Shown one piece after another: positions 1 to 7,017 of a DNA stretch of 11,621 nt (the stretch's first letter is position 1; each line of letters starts with the position of its first letter). Location of the stretch: contig DAOUMF010000121.1 in NCBI GenBank assembly GCA_034411955.1, positions 1 through 11,621 on the forward strand, read 5' to 3'. The stretch is from DAOUMF01 sp034411955. Its GTDB lineage: Bacteria > Chloroflexota > Dehalococcoidia > SM23-28-2 > RBG-16-64-32. The notes below the pieces were generated by a model. The model worked only from the letters and a program-made list of their open reading frames with translations. It did not search any database and was not told the origin of the DNA. The position numbers and the translations under genes are program-made.

Positions 1-28
1 ACCTCACTACAGGTGTTGGCGGGACGGT

Positions 29-40
29 ATTGTGGACAAT
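29..40. promoter_or_regulatory. Small palindrome, possible operator upstream of the lipid operon
   Basis: ATTGT-GG-ACAAT is a perfect 5-bp inverted repeat around a 2-bp centre, in otherwise GC-rich DNA about 170 bp before the first gene of the operon. Short palindromes of this shape are typical operators for dimeric repressors such as GntR-type regulators, but no regulator gene is visible here and a convincing -35/-10 pair is not seen nearby. Positions 1-209 hold no other feature I can support. Confidence 0.2.
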
Positions 41-209
41 CCGGGCATGCGACCGCGTTCAGTCTAGCGGTGGGCAGACGGTGTGTCTAGGGCGGGGTCG
101 CGCGAGGGACGGGCGATGCTGGTAGGATCGACGACGCGAGCGTGGCCTCTTGCTCGGTAGACATGGCAGGAATGGAGAGCTAGAGTACCTGCAGGAAGGA
201 TACAGAGGC

Positions 210-1934
210 ATGCAGAGCGGAGAGATTCGACGCGCGCACGAGGGCAGGGTGCTCTCCAAGTGGTGGGGCTGGGGCGAAGAAGGCAAGGTGTACCACGTGC
301 CGGACCCGGAGCGGTTCTGGGGACACGTCTATGCGCGCCTGGGCCCCACGGAGGCCGTCGGCCGTCTGGACTCGCTGGAGCGGGTGAAGCTGCGACCGCC
401 GCGGCTGACAGCGGCGGTGGTTTCGGCGCTGGCCCGCATCGTGGGTGAGGGAGGGGTGTCGACGGAGAGTCCCGACCGGGCGGTGCGCAGCCTGGGGAAG
501 GGGTACAAGGACGTGGTGCGCATCCGGCAGGGCCAGGTGCCCAACCCCACGGACGCGGTGGTGTGGCCGCGGACTGAGGAGCAGGTGACGGCCGTGGTAG
601 GGCTGGCGGCCCGCGAGGGCATCGCCGTGATCCCCTTCGGCGGCGGCACGTCGGTGGTGGGCGGCGTCGAGCCCGCTGGCGAAGGGCTGGCCCTGACTCT
701 GGATTTGGGAGAGATGACGCGCGTGATGGGCATCGACCGCGAGTCGGCCACGGCGACAGTGGCGCCAGGGATCGCCGGGCCCGATCTGGAGCGCCAGTTG
801 AACGCGGCCGGCTTCACCCTTGGCCATTTCCCCCAGTCCTTCGAGTACTCTACGGTGGGGGGATGGATCGCCACGCGCTCGGCGGGGCAGAAGTCCACTC
901 TGTACGGGAAGATAGAGGAGCGGGTGCAGGGGCTGCGCCTGGCCTATCCCGACGGGTTGCTGACCACGCCCGCCACGCCAGCGGCGGCGGCAGGGCCTGA
1001 TCTGGTGCAGCTCATCGCCGGGTCCGAGGGCACGCTGGGGGTCATCACTGAGGCCACCCTGCGCCTGGCGCCGTTGCCTTCGTTTCAGGACTACAGGGGC
1101 TATCTCTTCCACGACTTCGCGGAGGGCGTGGCCGCCGCCCGCGAGCTGATACAGTCCGGCCTGGAGCCAGCCGTCCTCCGCCTATCCGATGAGTCGGAGA
1201 CTGAGATCACGCTGGCCCTGCGGCCGGCGCGGCACGGCCTGGCGGCGGCCGTGGAACGGGCTGGCCTCTGGTACCTTTCCCGGCGCGGACTGCGATTGGA
1301 GTCGGCTTCTATCATGATCCTGGGCTTCGAGGGGGAGGAGGCGACTGTCAAGCACGAGTGGTCGGAGGCGAGAGGTGTGCTGCGGCGCCATGGCGGGCAG
1401 TCGCTGGGCCGGGGGCCGGGACGGGCCTGGGAGCGGTCTCGCTACGACGCGCCCTACCTGCGTGACCTGCTGCTGGATCACGGGATCATGGTCGATACGC
1501 TGGAGACGGCCACCACATGGGACCGCTACCTCTCGCTCCACGCGGCGGTCCGCGAGGCCGTCCGCGACGCCCTGGGCGAGGGGGGCACGGTGATGGCCCA
1601 CCTGTCGCACTCCTACAGCGACGGTGGCTCCATCTACTACACGTTCCTGGCGCCCCAGGAGCGCGGCGGCGAGGTCGAGCAGTGGGAGCGGGTGAAAGCA
1701 GCCGCCACGGAGGCGATCGTGAGCCGAGGAGGGGCCCTCAGCCACCACCACGGCATCGGCAGCGACCACCGGGCGTGGATGGAGCCATACCTGGGGCGGT
1801 CCGGGGCGCGATGGCTTGCAGCGATCAAGTCGGCGCTGGACCCGGGGGGCGTCATGAACCCCGGCAAGCTGGTGCCTGAGCTCTCGACTGACGCGAATCC
1901 GCCCGAGGCGGACACGGAGGGTGAACATGCCTGA
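210..1934 (+). CDS. FAD-linked oxidase, alkyl-DHAP synthase (AGPS) family
   Basis: This 574-residue flavoprotein belongs to the FAD-binding oxidase/AGPS family; the eukaryotic enzyme exchanges the acyl chain of acyl-DHAP for a fatty alcohol, forming the ether bond. FAD-binding (PCMH-type) landmarks are PFGGGTSVVGG at about 142-152, STVGGW at 214-219 and AGSEGTLGVITE at 270-281. The C-terminal cap carries YYTF at about 476 and HHHGIG at 512-517, matching the AGPS HHHG(V/I)G signature, then MNPGKL near the end. The ATG at 210 is chosen because AGGAAGGA (193-200) sits 9 nt upstream; an in-frame TTG at 150 would add 20 unconserved residues and lacks such a site. It overlaps the following glpD by 8 bp, so they are probably co-transcribed. 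Family membership is clear. True ether-lipid synthase activity, rather than another flavin oxidation (for example of a D-2-hydroxyacid), is inferred from motifs and neighbours. Confidence 0.88.
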   Translation: MQSGEIRRAHEGRVLSKWWGWGEEGKVYHVPDPERFWGHVYARLGPTEAVGRLDSLERVKLRPPRLTAAVVSALARIVGEGGVSTESPDRAVRSLGKGYKDVVRIRQGQVPNPTDAVVWPRTEEQVTAVVGLAAREGIAVIPFGGGTSVVGGVEPAGEGLALTLDLGEMTRVMGIDRESATATVAPGIAGPDLERQLNAAGFTLGHFPQSFEYSTVGGWIATRSAGQKSTLYGKIEERVQGLRLAYPDGLLTTPATPAAAAGPDLVQLIAGSEGTLGVITEATLRLAPLPSFQDYRGYLFHDFAEGVAAARELIQSGLEPAVLRLSDESETEITLALRPARHGLAAAVERAGLWYLSRRGLRLESASIMILGFEGEEATVKHEWSEARGVLRRHGGQSLGRGPGRAWERSRYDAPYLRDLLLDHGIMVDTLETATTWDRYLSLHAAVREAVRDALGEGGTVMAHLSHSYSDGGSIYYTFLAPQERGGEVEQWERVKAAATEAIVSRGGALSHHHGIGSDHRAWMEPYLGRSGARWLAAIKSALDPGGVMNPGKLVPELSTDANPPEADTEGEHA

Positions 1935-3624
1935 GGGATCGCTACCGGTTAAGCCGCCAGTTGCCGATGTCAGCCGCGCCGCGCTGCTGGAGCGGCTGGA
2001 GGGGGAGACGTTCGACATAGCGGTGATCGGCGGCGGCATTACGGGCGCTGGCATCGCGCGTGATGCCGCCATGCGCGGCCTCTCCGTGGCCCTCGTCGAG
2101 AAGGGTGACTTCGCTTCGGGCACCAGCGGGCGGTCCTCGCGCCTGATCCACGGCGGGCTGCGGTACCTGCGCCAGGGACAGATGCGCTTGGTGCGGGAGG
2201 CGCTGCGCGAACGCGGCCTGCTGCTGCGGCTGGCCCCTCACCTGGTGCGGCCTTCGCCGTTCATACTGCCCCTGTATCCGGAGAGCCATCACAGGCCGCT
2301 GCGCCTGCGGTTTGGCCTGGTGGGGTATGACCTGCTGGCGGGCGGTCTCGGCATCGGCCGGCACAGGGGGCTCTCGCCTGAGAAGACGCTGGAGGCCGAG
2401 CCCCAAGTGAGAAGCGAGGGCCTGCTCATTGCCTACCGCTACTTTGACGCCGTAACTGACGACGCTCGTCTGACGCTGACCGTGGCTCTCTCAGCGGTCA
2501 GGCAGGGGGCTGCGGCCGTGAACTATGTGGAGGCGGTGGGCCTGGAGAAGGCGGACGGACGCATTGCTGGCGTCCACTACCGCGATCTGGTCGGCGGCGG
2601 CGAGGGCACTGTACGTGCCAGCGTGGTAGTGAGCGCGGCCGGCCCGTGGACCGACCAGGTGCGGTCGCTGGCAGGGGAATCCAGGCTCCTCCGCCCCACA
2701 AAGGGCATCCACTTGGTGGTGCCGCGGGCCCGCCTCGCTCTCAACGGTGTCGTCGCCTTCGGCTGGAGCGGTCGCGACCTCTTCGCCATGCCTCACGGCC
2801 AGCACACATACATCGGCACGACGGATACCGACTACGTCGACGATCCAGGCGCCGTCGAAGCCGACCACGATGATGTGGCCTACGTGCTGGAAGCGGCTAA
2901 CGGCACGTTTACGACGCGCCTGTCGATGTCCGACGTGGTGTCCACCTGGGCCGGTGTACGCCCGCTGGTCCGCGAGGAGGGCGCCCCCTCGAGCGTGCCT
3001 CGCGACTATGAGATCCTGGACGGGCCGCCTGGCCTGTACACGATCTGCGGTGGGAAGCTCACGACCTTCCGCGCCATGGCCCAGCATCTGGTGGACCACG
3101 TCAGCGAGCGTGAGGGCGCACGCATATCGAGACGACCGGGGCGGTGCCGGACGGCCCGCGTGCCCCTGCCCGGCGGCGGGGCCGCCGACTTTCCCCGATA
3201 CGAGAAGGAGGCGGTGGCGGCCCTCCGCGAGGGATGGCAAATGAGCGAGGAGGTGGCGAAACGGCTGGTGACCGTGTACGGGACGGAACACGTGCGGGTG
3301 TTGAGCCACGCCGTCCGCAAGCCCGAGCTGCTCCGGCCCCTGGGCCCCGGCTGCCCGGTGCTGGCCGTCGAGGCCGTGCACGCCGCGCGCCAGGAGATGG
3401 CTGTGACCCTGGAGGACTTCCTGCGGCGCCGCAGCGACCTGATGCTCTTCGGCGAGTCGGCCGGAAGGGCAGTGACAGATGAGGCGGCGCGACTGATGGG
3501 GGGCGTTCTGGACTGGAGCCGCAAGGAGACCGGCCGCCAGGTGGCCGCCTATCGGGAGGCCGTCGCTCGCATGATGGCTTTCCGCTCTCAGGCCGAAGCA
3601 TCCGCCGGGGAGTCGGGTGAGTGA
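1927..3624 (+). CDS. glpD: Glycerol-3-phosphate dehydrogenase, FAD-dependent (GlpD)
   Basis: GlpD oxidises sn-glycerol-3-phosphate to dihydroxyacetone phosphate and passes electrons via FAD to membrane quinones. The 565-residue length fits the family. The N-terminal Rossmann dinucleotide site is VIGGGITGAGIARDAAMRG (glycines about 35-42), followed by the family signature SSRLIHGGLRYL at about 70-81. Further landmarks are IGTTDTDY, GVRPLV and the C-terminal FAD contact ICGGKLTTF at about 373-381. A DAO_C-type helical tail follows (YGTEHVRVL ... HAARQEMAVTLEDFLRRRSDL). The ATG at 1927 is preferred over an in-frame GTG at 1921 because ACGGAGG (1914-1920) abuts the GTG but stands 6 nt from the ATG. 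It overlaps the AGPS-like gene by 8 bp and the lipid kinase by 4 bp (GTGA), a classic coupled operon. DHAP, its product, is the precursor of alkyl-DHAP, which fits the upstream neighbour. Confidence 0.95.
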   Translation: MPEGSLPVKPPVADVSRAALLERLEGETFDIAVIGGGITGAGIARDAAMRGLSVALVEKGDFASGTSGRSSRLIHGGLRYLRQGQMRLVREALRERGLLLRLAPHLVRPSPFILPLYPESHHRPLRLRFGLVGYDLLAGGLGIGRHRGLSPEKTLEAEPQVRSEGLLIAYRYFDAVTDDARLTLTVALSAVRQGAAAVNYVEAVGLEKADGRIAGVHYRDLVGGGEGTVRASVVVSAAGPWTDQVRSLAGESRLLRPTKGIHLVVPRARLALNGVVAFGWSGRDLFAMPHGQHTYIGTTDTDYVDDPGAVEADHDDVAYVLEAANGTFTTRLSMSDVVSTWAGVRPLVREEGAPSSVPRDYEILDGPPGLYTICGGKLTTFRAMAQHLVDHVSEREGARISRRPGRCRTARVPLPGGGAADFPRYEKEAVAALREGWQMSEEVAKRLVTVYGTEHVRVLSHAVRKPELLRPLGPGCPVLAVEAVHAARQEMAVTLEDFLRRRSDLMLFGESAGRAVTDEAARLMGGVLDWSRKETGRQVAAYREAVARMMAFRSQAEASAGESGE

Positions 3625-4541
3625 GCGCGGGCTACCTTCTCATCGTCAACCCGCGCTCCGGTCGTGGATTGGCAAGTGGGCAGTGGCCCCAGACGGAGAG
3701 GCGACTGCGTGCCATCCTCCCATCGTTTCACGCCGCCTTCACCGAGTCGCCGGAGGACGCGACGCGGCTGGCGGCCGAGGCGGTGGGACGGTACGAGGTG
3801 GTCGTTGCTGTTGGTGGCGATGGCACGACGAACGAGGTGGTGAACGGCCTCGTCGGTCGGGAGGGGGCGGTACCACCGGGGGTGGCCCTGGGGGTCCTCC
3901 CCGCCGGCACGGGCAGCGACTTCCTGCGCAGCTTCGCAGTGCCTCGGTCGCTGGAAGGGGCCGCCGCCGTGCTGGCCCGCGGGCAGCGGCGCGATGTGGA
4001 CGTGGGGCGGGCGCGCTTCCTCAGCTTCGAGGGTGCTCCAACCACACGCTACTTCATCAACGAGGCGGAGATAGGCCTCGGGGCGGAAGCGTGCCAGTCG
4101 GTGAACCGCTCATCCAAGCGGTTGGGGGCTGTCGCTACCTACCTGTGGGCCATCCCGGTTGCCATGCTCCACTACCGTGACCAGCCGGTGTCTTTCTCTA
4201 TGGACGGCGGACCTGCGGAGACCGTGATCCTGAACAACGCCTGGATCGCCAACGGCTCCTACTCGGGCGCAGGGATCCACTCGGCGCCGTCGGCCAGCCC
4301 GGATGATGGCTTGCTGGATGTTGTGCGGATTGTCCACGCTGGGCTGCTGCAGCGCCTCAGGGGCTTCACCAAGCTGCGCAGCGGCGCCTTCGTCGACCTG
4401 CCTCATGTGGACTACCGCACGGCCCGCCATGTGGAGGTCACGGCGGAGACCCGGGTGCCGGTGGAGACCGACGGCGAGCCCGTAGGCACCGTGCCCGCCA
4501 CCTTCGACCTGCTGCCGACAAGGCTGCCGGTCATCTGCTGA
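3621..4541 (+). CDS. dagK: Diacylglycerol/lipid kinase (DagK/YegS family)
   Basis: This 306-residue soluble lipid kinase of the DAGK catalytic-domain family probably phosphorylates diacylglycerol or a related lipid at the membrane face, using ATP. The N-terminal strand LLIVNPRSGRG (about 6-16) and the nucleotide-binding GGDGTTNEVVNGL (65-77) are diagnostic. LPAGTGSDFLRSF (93-105) corresponds to the usual GTGNDFAR motif with Asn replaced by Ser. The C-terminal beta domain shows SPDDGLLDVV (226-235) and ETDGEP (282-287), both family landmarks. The GTG start at 3621 overlaps the glpD stop in the GTGA arrangement, implying translational coupling. From memory, Mycobacterium tuberculosis also places glpD1, an FAD-linked oxidase and a diacylglycerol kinase close together (Rv2249c-Rv2252), which supports a conserved glycerolipid module. 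The substrate (diacylglycerol, monoacylglycerol or another lipid) cannot be read from the sequence. Confidence 0.92.
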   Translation: MSAGYLLIVNPRSGRGLASGQWPQTERRLRAILPSFHAAFTESPEDATRLAAEAVGRYEVVVAVGGDGTTNEVVNGLVGREGAVPPGVALGVLPAGTGSDFLRSFAVPRSLEGAAAVLARGQRRDVDVGRARFLSFEGAPTTRYFINEAEIGLGAEACQSVNRSSKRLGAVATYLWAIPVAMLHYRDQPVSFSMDGGPAETVILNNAWIANGSYSGAGIHSAPSASPDDGLLDVVRIVHAGLLQRLRGFTKLRSGAFVDLPHVDYRTARHVEVTAETRVPVETDGEPVGTVPATFDLLPTRLPVIC

Positions 4542-4547
4542 GCGGTG

Positions 4548-4570
4548 GGCGACCCGAGACTGGGGTCGTC
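4548..4570 (+). terminator. Hairpin just after the lipid kinase stop, possible terminator
   Basis: GGCGACCC pairs with GGGTCGTC (one G-U pair) around the 7-nt loop GAGACTG, starting 6 nt after the dagK stop. There is no U-tract, so intrinsic termination is uncertain. Its position at the operon end suggests a terminator or an mRNA 3'-end stabiliser. Confidence 0.4.
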
Positions 4571-4583
4571 CAGGGCCTGAGCG

Positions 4584-4622
4584 TTTGCTTCCGGCGTTCG
4601 GCCTCTCGGCCGCGGGAGCGAA
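4584..4622 (+). other. Second hairpin between the lipid kinase and small membrane protein genes
   Basis: TTTGCTTCC pairs with GGGAGCGAA (two G-U pairs) enclosing a second perfect stem, CGGCC-TCTC-GGCCG (4599-4612). It lies between the probable terminator and the start of the next gene, and could act as part of a composite 3' end or as a 5' leader structure. No U-tract follows. Confidence 0.3.
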
Positions 4623-4649
4623 TGATCGGCGACGTCGAATGGAGATGCC

Positions 4650-4907
4650 ATGGGCGCGAGAAGGTTCCTGATCTTCGGAGCCGTGTTCCTTCTTCTCGCC
4701 TGGGCGGCTTCAGCCACGGGCCTGATGCGGCACGCACCCGTTTTCCTACGACTCCTGGTCGCCACCCTCTTCGTCTTCGCCGCTGTCCGGGTCGGGCTAA
4801 GCATCGCGATCATCGCGTTCGACTTGTCGCCGATCTCCCTTCTGATCCCGATATCTTTCGGGATCGCGGCATGGTGGTTAAGGCCGGGACGCGACATCCG
4901 CTACTAG
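4650..4907 (+). CDS. Small hydrophobic membrane protein, three helices
   Basis: I do not recognise a family for this 85-residue protein. Three hydrophobic stretches are visible at about residues 6-25, 31-55 and 60-77. A positively charged start (MGARR) and a charged tail (RPGRDIRY) follow the usual pattern for a small inner-membrane protein. The ATG at 4650 has GGAG (4641-4644) 5 nt upstream. It lies 108 bp after the lipid kinase, separated by two hairpins, and 110 bp before the alpha/beta hydrolase, so it may be its own transcript or a read-through product of the lipid operon. The strong membrane pattern together with a ribosome site makes it more likely real than a chance reading frame. The function is unknown. 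Confidence 0.6.
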   Translation: MGARRFLIFGAVFLLLAWAASATGLMRHAPVFLRLLVATLFVFAAVRVGLSIAIIAFDLSPISLLIPISFGIAAWWLRPGRDIRY

Positions 4908-4937
4908 ACGGGCAGGCCAGTCCAAGCCCGTACGGGA

Positions 4938-4967
4938 TTGACCGAGAACGTCCCTGATACGCAAAAT
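4938..4967 (+). promoter_or_regulatory. Candidate sigma70-type promoter for the alpha/beta hydrolase
   Basis: TTGACC (4938-4943, five of six consensus bases) is followed after 18 nt by CAAAAT (4962-4967, four of six). This predicts transcription from about 4974 and a leader of about 44 nt before the hydrolase ATG. The region is less GC-rich than the flanking genes. Confidence 0.35.
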
Positions 4968-5000
4968 GGGCGAAACAACGGGCCCACGTTGGCCGTTCTC
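4944..5000. repeat. Nested inverted repeats upstream of the hydrolase
   Basis: GAGAACG (4944-4950) and CGTTCTC (4994-5000) are perfect 7-bp inverted arms, enclosing a 5-bp hairpin CAACG-GGCCCA-CGTTG (4976-4991). The outer left arm overlaps the spacer of the candidate promoter, so it may be a protein-binding site rather than an RNA fold. The inner hairpin would lie in the mRNA leader just before the ribosome site. Confidence 0.3.
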
Positions 5001-5017
5001 GACGAGGTGAAAGCGAT

Positions 5018-5830
5018 ATGCCATTCGCGGCCGTCAACGGAGTCAACCTGTACTACGAACTGCACGGCGAGTCTGGGGAGCCGCTGGTCTTGGTCCACGG
5101 CTATACCGGCGACATCACAGACTGGCGCCACCAGATCCCGGAGTTCTCGCGCACGCACCGCCTCCTCGTCGTGGACGAGCGCGGACACGGGCGGTCGGAG
5201 GCACCAGGGGATCGCTCGGTCTACACGATCCCGGAGATGGCGCAGGACGTGGAGGCGCTGGCAGAGGAGGTCGGATTGGAGCGGTTCCACCTGCTTGGTC
5301 ACTCCATGGGCGGCGGCGTGGTGCAGGAGATCGCGCTACGTAGCCCTCAGAAATTGCTGTCGCTTACGCTTCACGATACGGCGTACCGGTTTGACCTGAG
5401 CGCTGACCCAGACAGCGCAGCGTGGTGGGCCAGGCGATTGCACCTGGCGGAGACGCAGGGCATGGCTGCTGTGGCCGACGAAGAGCCCCCGCTTCCACCG
5501 CCTCCGCACATGCCTGCCGAGCGACTGGCGGAGACGAAGGAGCGCCTCTCGCGAATGTCCGTGGACGCGTTCATCGGCTCGTGGGACGGGCTCATCGGGT
5601 GGGAGGGCACGGAGGACAGGGCTCAGGGCATCGAGACGCACACCCTAATCATCTACGGAGACCTGGACATGCCGGCGCTCATCGAAGGGTCACTCAAGCT
5701 GGTGCAGCTTATCCCTGGCGCCGTGGTCCAGGTCATACCGGAGACAGGGCACTCGCCGCAGTGGGAGCGTCCCGCGTTGTTCAACGCGGCATTGCGCCTG
5801 TTCCTGGAGCAGCACGTTGGCGGCGCCTGA
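5018..5830 (+). CDS. Alpha/beta hydrolase
   Basis: This 270-residue single-domain alpha/beta-hydrolase is likely cytosolic, since no signal peptide is seen. The oxyanion-hole motif is VLVHGYTG (about 24-31). The nucleophile elbow GHSMGG places the catalytic serine at 96. The acid is probably Asp215 or Asp217 in YGDLDMP, and the base is His245 in ETGHSPQWERP. The region between about 125 and 200 forms the variable lid and includes a proline run (PPLPPPP, about 157-163). Ribosome site GAGGTGA (5004-5010) is 7 nt before the ATG. The fold covers esterases, lactonases, C-C hydrolases and haloperoxidase-like enzymes, and the sequence gives no safe substrate. It stands alone between a candidate promoter and the dacA-like gene, so context adds little. 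Confidence 0.88.
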   Translation: MPFAAVNGVNLYYELHGESGEPLVLVHGYTGDITDWRHQIPEFSRTHRLLVVDERGHGRSEAPGDRSVYTIPEMAQDVEALAEEVGLERFHLLGHSMGGGVVQEIALRSPQKLLSLTLHDTAYRFDLSADPDSAAWWARRLHLAETQGMAAVADEEPPLPPPPHMPAERLAETKERLSRMSVDAFIGSWDGLIGWEGTEDRAQGIETHTLIIYGDLDMPALIEGSLKLVQLIPGAVVQVIPETGHSPQWERPALFNAALRLFLEQHVGGA

Positions 5831-5844
5831 TCCCAGAATAATTC

Positions 5845-5899
5845 AGGGAGGCGGAATCCCTCGATTAACCAAATCGACGCAATCTCTATTTACTAGAGA
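5845..5899 (+). promoter_or_regulatory. Three tandem hairpins before the carboxypeptidase gene
   Basis: Three consecutive perfect stem-loops fill this AT-richer stretch: AGGGA-GGCGGAA-TCCCT (5845-5861); TCGATT-AACCA-AATCGA (5861-5877), which shares base 5861 with the first; and TCTCTA-TTTAC-TAGAGA (5883-5899). The last contains the only ribosome-site-like bases (AGAGAG) before the next start, so it could mask translation initiation. The first could serve as a weak 3' end for the upstream hydrolase. Confidence 0.45.
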
Positions 5900-5905
5900 G
5901 CGTTG

Positions 5906-6919
5906 GTGAACCTAGCAGGACACGAGTCTTCGTCGCGCCACGATGGGGCGAGCCGGCCGGGATGGTGGCTCCCGCTTCCCGTCGTGCTGGTGGTTGGGGC
6001 CCTGCTGCTGGTTTCGCACCTGGCCGACGAGAGCGGTGATCAGACCAGCGCTTCGACAGAATGCCCGGCTGGCGAGGACTGCACGCCTGCCGCGCAGGCC
6101 TCATTGGCATGCATTTCCGGCGGCGCCTGTGCGAGCGCTGAGGACGAGCCCGATTACGTGGGTAGCGTAGGGCCGGGTGACATCACGGGCCGAGCGGCAG
6201 CGATGATCGAGGAGCCGTGTGGAGCGTTGCTGTACGATCAAAACGCTCACGAGCGACGGGCCCCGGCCAGCCTGGCAAAGATCGCCACCGCGCTTGTTGC
6301 CCTGGAAGAGGCTGATCTCTCACGGATGGTCGACGTGCGCGTGGACGGGGCGGAGCTTGCGGTGACGACAGAATCAACCATTATGGGGCTAGAGCCCGGA
6401 CAGCAGCTCAGCGTGCGAGATCTCCTGTACGGAATGCTCCTCCCTTCGGGGAACGATGCTGCTATCGCGCTCGCTGAACACGTCGGGGGCAGTGTGTCGG
6501 CATTTGTCGGATTGATGAACGGCAAGGTCGAGCAGTTGGGGCTGCACGATACTCACTTCACAAACCCGCACGGCCTGGACGATCCGGGCATGTACACGTC
6601 GGCGTTCGACATCGCCATGCTCGGCCGGGAGCTTATGCGACAGGCAGAGCTGGCGGCTATCGTGCGTACGCGAATCTACCAGCCGGCCTGGGACGGCCCG
6701 CCCCTGTGGAACGGCAACCGGCTGCTGTCCCTATATCCGGAGTCGGTGGGGGTGAAGATCGGTTTCACGGACAACGGGGGGCAGACTATCGTGGCAGCGG
6801 CGGAGCGGGACGGCAGAATGCTGATCGTGTCGGTGTTGGGAAGCTCCAATGTGTACCAGGACGCGATTACGCTGTTCGAGTGGGCGTTCAGCAACGCCCC
6901 ATCAGCCTGCCACGAGTAG
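5906..6919 (+). CDS. D-alanyl-D-alanine carboxypeptidase-like protein (peptidase S11), membrane-anchored
   Basis: This 337-residue serine peptidase of the S11/PBP5 family would trim the terminal D-Ala from peptidoglycan stem peptides outside the membrane. One N-terminal hydrophobic helix (WWLPLPVVLVVGALLLVSHL, about 20-39) acts as an uncleaved anchor or signal. A linker with four cysteines follows (CX5C, 9 residues, CX5C, about 53-75). The catalytic domain shows SLAK (Ser122, Lys125) and SGN (181-183). The third motif reads KIG (284-286) instead of the usual KTG, in GVKIGFTDNGGQTIVAA. There is no PBP5-type C-terminal domain or amphipathic tail, so anchoring is N-terminal. Start choice is uncertain: GTG at 5906 is about 5 nt after TAGAGAG, and an adjacent TTG at 5903 is also possible. 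A sporulation-type or other S11 role cannot be excluded. Confidence 0.85.
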   Translation: MNLAGHESSSRHDGASRPGWWLPLPVVLVVGALLLVSHLADESGDQTSASTECPAGEDCTPAAQASLACISGGACASAEDEPDYVGSVGPGDITGRAAAMIEEPCGALLYDQNAHERRAPASLAKIATALVALEEADLSRMVDVRVDGAELAVTTESTIMGLEPGQQLSVRDLLYGMLLPSGNDAAIALAEHVGGSVSAFVGLMNGKVEQLGLHDTHFTNPHGLDDPGMYTSAFDIAMLGRELMRQAELAAIVRTRIYQPAWDGPPLWNGNRLLSLYPESVGVKIGFTDNGGQTIVAAAERDGRMLIVSVLGSSNVYQDAITLFEWAFSNAPSACHE

Positions 6920-6943
6920 AGGCCCGCTGCACGGGCCTTCCCC
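6920..6943 (+). terminator. Probable terminator of the carboxypeptidase gene
   Basis: AGGCCCG pairs perfectly with CGGGCCT around CTGCA, beginning at the base after the TAG stop, and is followed by pyrimidines (TCCCCC). The strong GC stem fits an intrinsic terminator, though the tail is C-rich rather than U-rich. Confidence 0.6.
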
Positions 6944-7001
6944 CTGAGGGCAAGAAGCCATGAAGAGCGGCCAGAAGGGATGAGGCCGCAGCCGCCCGAC
7001 G

Positions 7002-7010
7002 TGCTATCTT
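7002..7010 (+). promoter_or_regulatory. Extended -10 promoter element for tRNA-Ser
   Basis: TG-C-TATCTT is an extended -10 element whose last base lies 7 nt before the first base of the mature tRNA. No -35 consensus is seen about 17 nt upstream. The same TGCTATC string precedes the DUF1786 gene on the other strand. Confidence 0.45.
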
Positions 7011-7017
7011 AGTCTGC

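Noticed and set aside
150..209. TTG start for the FAD-linked oxidase at 150
   Set aside because: No ribosome site, while ATG 210 has AGGAAGGA 9 nt upstream.
59..286. 75-codon - strand frame over the window's left intergenic region
   Set aside because: Ser/Pro/Arg-rich product with no recognisable feature, overlapping the start of a well-supported gene on the other strand.
180..2123. Long - strand open frames (about 310 codons each) opposite the AGPS-like and glpD genes
   Set aside because: Low-complexity Arg/Pro/His-rich products, no ribosome site, opposite genes with clear family motifs.
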